Source: Dipylidium caninum (Eukaryota > Platyhelminthes > Cestoda > Cyclophyllidea > Dipylidiidae). From it: a stretch of 64,000 bases of DNA. A program made the position numbers and the translations under genes. Location: NCBI GenBank assembly GCA_017562135.1, contig QEYB01001179.1, positions 531,001-595,000 of the forward strand, written 5' to 3'. The notes under the pieces are model-generated. The model made no database searches, had not been told where the DNA came from, and saw nothing but the letters and a program-made list of their open reading frames with translations. Positions 61,601 through 64,000 of the stretch are shown one piece after another (positions within the stretch are counted from its first letter, which is position 1; each line of letters opens with the position of its first letter).

Positions 61601-63372
61601 GGAGCAAGTTGTCCAGAGCTGACCGGTGAGGACTTGTGAGAGGAGGCTCGGTAGGCGGTAACGACTGAATACGCGGACGCACGAGTAGCGACAGCGAGTA
61701 AAGAAGAGACTTAGAAGATGCATTGCCACCTCGACGTCAGCGAAAAAGTGATCAGAGGGTGGAGCAGCATAGCTGTGATCCCCTCTATCACCCGTGATGA
61801 TGCGAACCAGCTTGGAGATGCAACGCATCTCATCTTTATCGGAGAGCATCACTTCGGCGATCTGATGAAGTACCTGGAATTTGAGAGACAGTGAGACGCT
61901 TAGGAATACAATAAAAACGTCTGAAATAGGAGGCAGGGTATTACACTATCACGAAGGCTAAAATGGGTAGAAATGGGCCATCTTTTTGGTGACAGCATAA
62001 TTTCCACTCACAATAAAAGTTATTAGTTAGTACATTTTCAACTTCAACCAAATGGATCCAAAAGGTTAAAACACCTAACTCAGTGACTGAACCTTCTGGA
62101 AGACTTTATGCTAAAAACGGTCTCCGATTCACTTACAACAGTCCTGATGGTAAATACTGCAGGATATCGGTTCTTGGATGTGGACAATACAGTTCGTAGA
62201 TTTTTGCATTTTGATTGACATAGAAAAGGCATTTTAACAACAGGCCCACAATAAGCTTTCCTTCCCAAATGTTAAGGCAAAAATAATAAAAACCTCTTAA
62301 AAGGATTTGATACACGAGCACATTACCTCATCATCATTGTGGAGTTTAGCAATTTCGAGGCAAGCGCTGAAAAGATTTTCTTTAAGAAACCCACTGCGCT
62401 GTCTCGTCGCGTCGTATTCAAGAACCCGATGCAATGTTACAGGCGGCTGTTTGTTGAGAAGAGCACGGATCAGAGTTTTGGTACTTTCCTATTGCGGAGA
62501 AAAAGAGGTAATTGCAAAGAAATACATGGAAGAGACTTTATCGGAAGACAATAAACAAACCATTCCAAATGTATCCATAAAATCGGCCTCTGTAAATCCC
62601 ATTTCACCGAGGACTTTAACGGAAGAGTCGGAAAGAATAGCCCCTTTAAGGTCTGCTTCCGACCTCTCATCGTCCACTTCCACTATCGCTTCCGCGGTTG
62701 AAGGCAACGCTGAGGACAAGTGGGCCTCGCTTTCCCCGACGGTTGAGAAGGAAGACGGGGGAGTCGACGAAGCCGATGGAAAGACGAAAGGCACAACGTT
62801 CTTGAAAATGTTCAGAAGATGCTCCACTCCCTTGTTTGTTAAGACCTTCTAGATGAGATTGAGAAAAGAATTCAACTAACAAAAAAGGCGAATGTGGGCA
62901 AGAAAAAAGGGAAACGCCAACGCACAATGAAACCAGGCTGGCAGATGTGACAGAGTGGCTCGAGAAGGAGGCGATACAGGTAGTTAGAATATTTGTCCAC
63001 ATCGAACACAAGGGCATCGGGTTCGTTGATGCGCTGAACCTCTGCTCTCAGTGTGGTGATGTCGGTAAGACGGTCCGCGCATGCCAACCATCCTTCGACC
63101 ACTTTCCCGAATGTTTCTGCCAAACAGAAAGGGCAGTAAAGAAATCGAGAGAACACTCGTGTGATAAGCACATATACCTCCGTCCGATTAATCTCAGCAG
63201 GCAGGTCGAAGTCACGAGAAATTGAATACCCTGTGTCGTGAACCCTTCCACGAAGCCGGCCTGCGTGTGTAATGCCAGTTTGGATGATAATATTGAATGG
63301 AGCATCTAATGAAAGGTGCGCTCGCCTCCCCTTAACTCCCAATTGTTCTCGCGATCCCATGACAACGTCCAA
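52673..63372 (-). CDS. HUWE1: HECT E3 ubiquitin ligase HUWE1, C-terminal part
   Basis: Giant nuclear/cytoplasmic ubiquitin ligase. Phase-checked exons: 52775-52673, 52944-53437, 53533-53638, 53755-54025, 54098-54578, 54652-55554, 55739-56724, 56790-57611, 60482-60651, 60730-61873, 62327-62488, 62561-62848 and 62926-63116. Approximate exons: ~57731-58392, ~58441-60400, one near 62131-62260, and one upstream at ~63230-63372. Features from N- to C-terminus: WWE domain at ~61510-61270 ([16 protein letters not shown]); an Asp/Glu tract at ~59330-59090; three UBM-type repeats at ~57330-56900 ([53 protein letters not shown]); HEAL-like block [13 protein letters not shown]; and [10 protein letters not shown]. 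The HECT domain runs from ~54165 to the end: [46 protein letters not shown] and the catalytic PSAHTCFN. The terminus CCEGYGMA matches human CSEGFGLA. UBA/UIM and the N-terminal solenoid lie beyond the right edge. Confidence 0.93.
53441..53465. repeat. (GAA)8 microsatellite abutting a HUWE1 splice acceptor
   Basis: Eight GAA units on the plus strand. On the coding (minus) strand this is a (TTC)n run that directly precedes the CGAG acceptor of the HECT exon starting at 53437, so it serves as the polypyrimidine tract of a 95-nt intron. Confidence 0.9.
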
Positions 63373-64000
63373 TCTACCCGCACTCGTTCTCGTTCTCTCT
63401 CTCTCTTAACGCCACAACGCAAAATTGCCTTTTACGTTGCAAATAAAAAGTAGGTGGAGCTCCATGTAATAGCCAAGAAAGGTAATTTAAAATCAGCACC
63501 AAGAATCGCAATAAAACAAGGATTTAGACAGATAGTCAAAATAGCTCGTGTCAATCGCGTCGTTGTGTGTAACTCCTCCAGTAAATAGGACCGACTAACC
63601 TTTATCAGATAGACCTGTCATTGCGTTGACGACGAAGTCATTAAAGGACCTAAAGTATGTAAAATGCAACAGATGTCAGCGAAGGACTCGCATACTGATT
63701 GAAGTGATCGACGTAAGGGCTAGACTACAAAGTAAAGCTTGACTCCAAGAGGAATAGGGGAGAAAAATGAGTGAAAAGTCAAAAAATACAAGTAAATTAA
63801 CGAAAAGCAAACACGGACCAGTCAATGAATGAATTGAGGATACGAGGGGGAGTGTGGATCAGACCGACTGGGGACAGGGGAAGGGAGTGTCTGCGGGTAA
63901 GGACACGTAGACTTAAGGAAAACTACCAAATTGCCTATAGCCAGAAGGTCAACTCACTCAAATAGACAGCCTATGCCACCAATCATGCAAAAGGCTTTCT
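63373..64000. other. Right edge, probably HUWE1 intron
   Basis: No frame in the last 630 bp is long or family-like. The upstream remainder of HUWE1 must lie beyond the window, so this is most simply intron. A CT run (GTTCTCTCTCTCTCTC) near 63392-63406 could be a pyrimidine tract for an exon at or just below 63372. Confidence 0.4.

Overview
The window is nuclear DNA of an animal, most likely a flatworm and probably a tapeworm. Every recognisable gene is a conserved metazoan gene split by GT-AG introns. Many of those introns are tiny (32, 35, 50, 52, 56 and 64 nt) and sit beside introns of several kilobases. There are no operons, bacterial signals, CRISPR arrays or phage genes. The phylum call is inference from intron sizes and divergence, not from a marker gene.

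Layout from left to right. (1) 130-3664, minus: the 5' part of GANAB (glucosidase II alpha, GH31); its 3' end lies beyond the left edge. (2) 5518-11167, plus: SUZ12, a core subunit of the PRC2 histone methyltransferase, nine exons. (3) 14947-16604, minus: LRP2BP, a Sel1-repeat adaptor, five exons. (4) 17752-28599, plus: a class II DYRK kinase with a long C-terminal tail, five exons. (5) 30638-47029, plus: an M6/PLP-family four-pass proteolipid protein with a 7-kb intron. (6) 48388-48900, minus: an intronless gluconokinase (IDNK). (7) 52673 to beyond the right edge, minus: the C-terminal part of the giant HECT E3 ubiquitin ligase HUWE1, carrying WWE, an acidic tract, UBM repeats and HECT.

The genes are functionally unrelated: ER glycoprotein quality control, chromatin silencing, endocytic scaffolding, signalling, membrane organisation, sugar phosphorylation and ubiquitylation. 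GANAB/SUZ12 and LRP2BP/DYRK are head-to-head pairs. SUZ12/LRP2BP and M6/IDNK are tail-to-tail pairs.

Exon models were built by hand from splice sites, reading phase and remembered family sequence. LRP2BP, DYRK, IDNK, most of SUZ12 and the HECT exons of HUWE1 are phase-consistent throughout. M6 has one unresolved junction and HUWE1 several. I found no clearly new system. The most useful leads are a changed residue in the GH31 signature of GANAB, an M6 protein lacking the middle cysteines of its large loop, and a few unexplained open frames inside introns.
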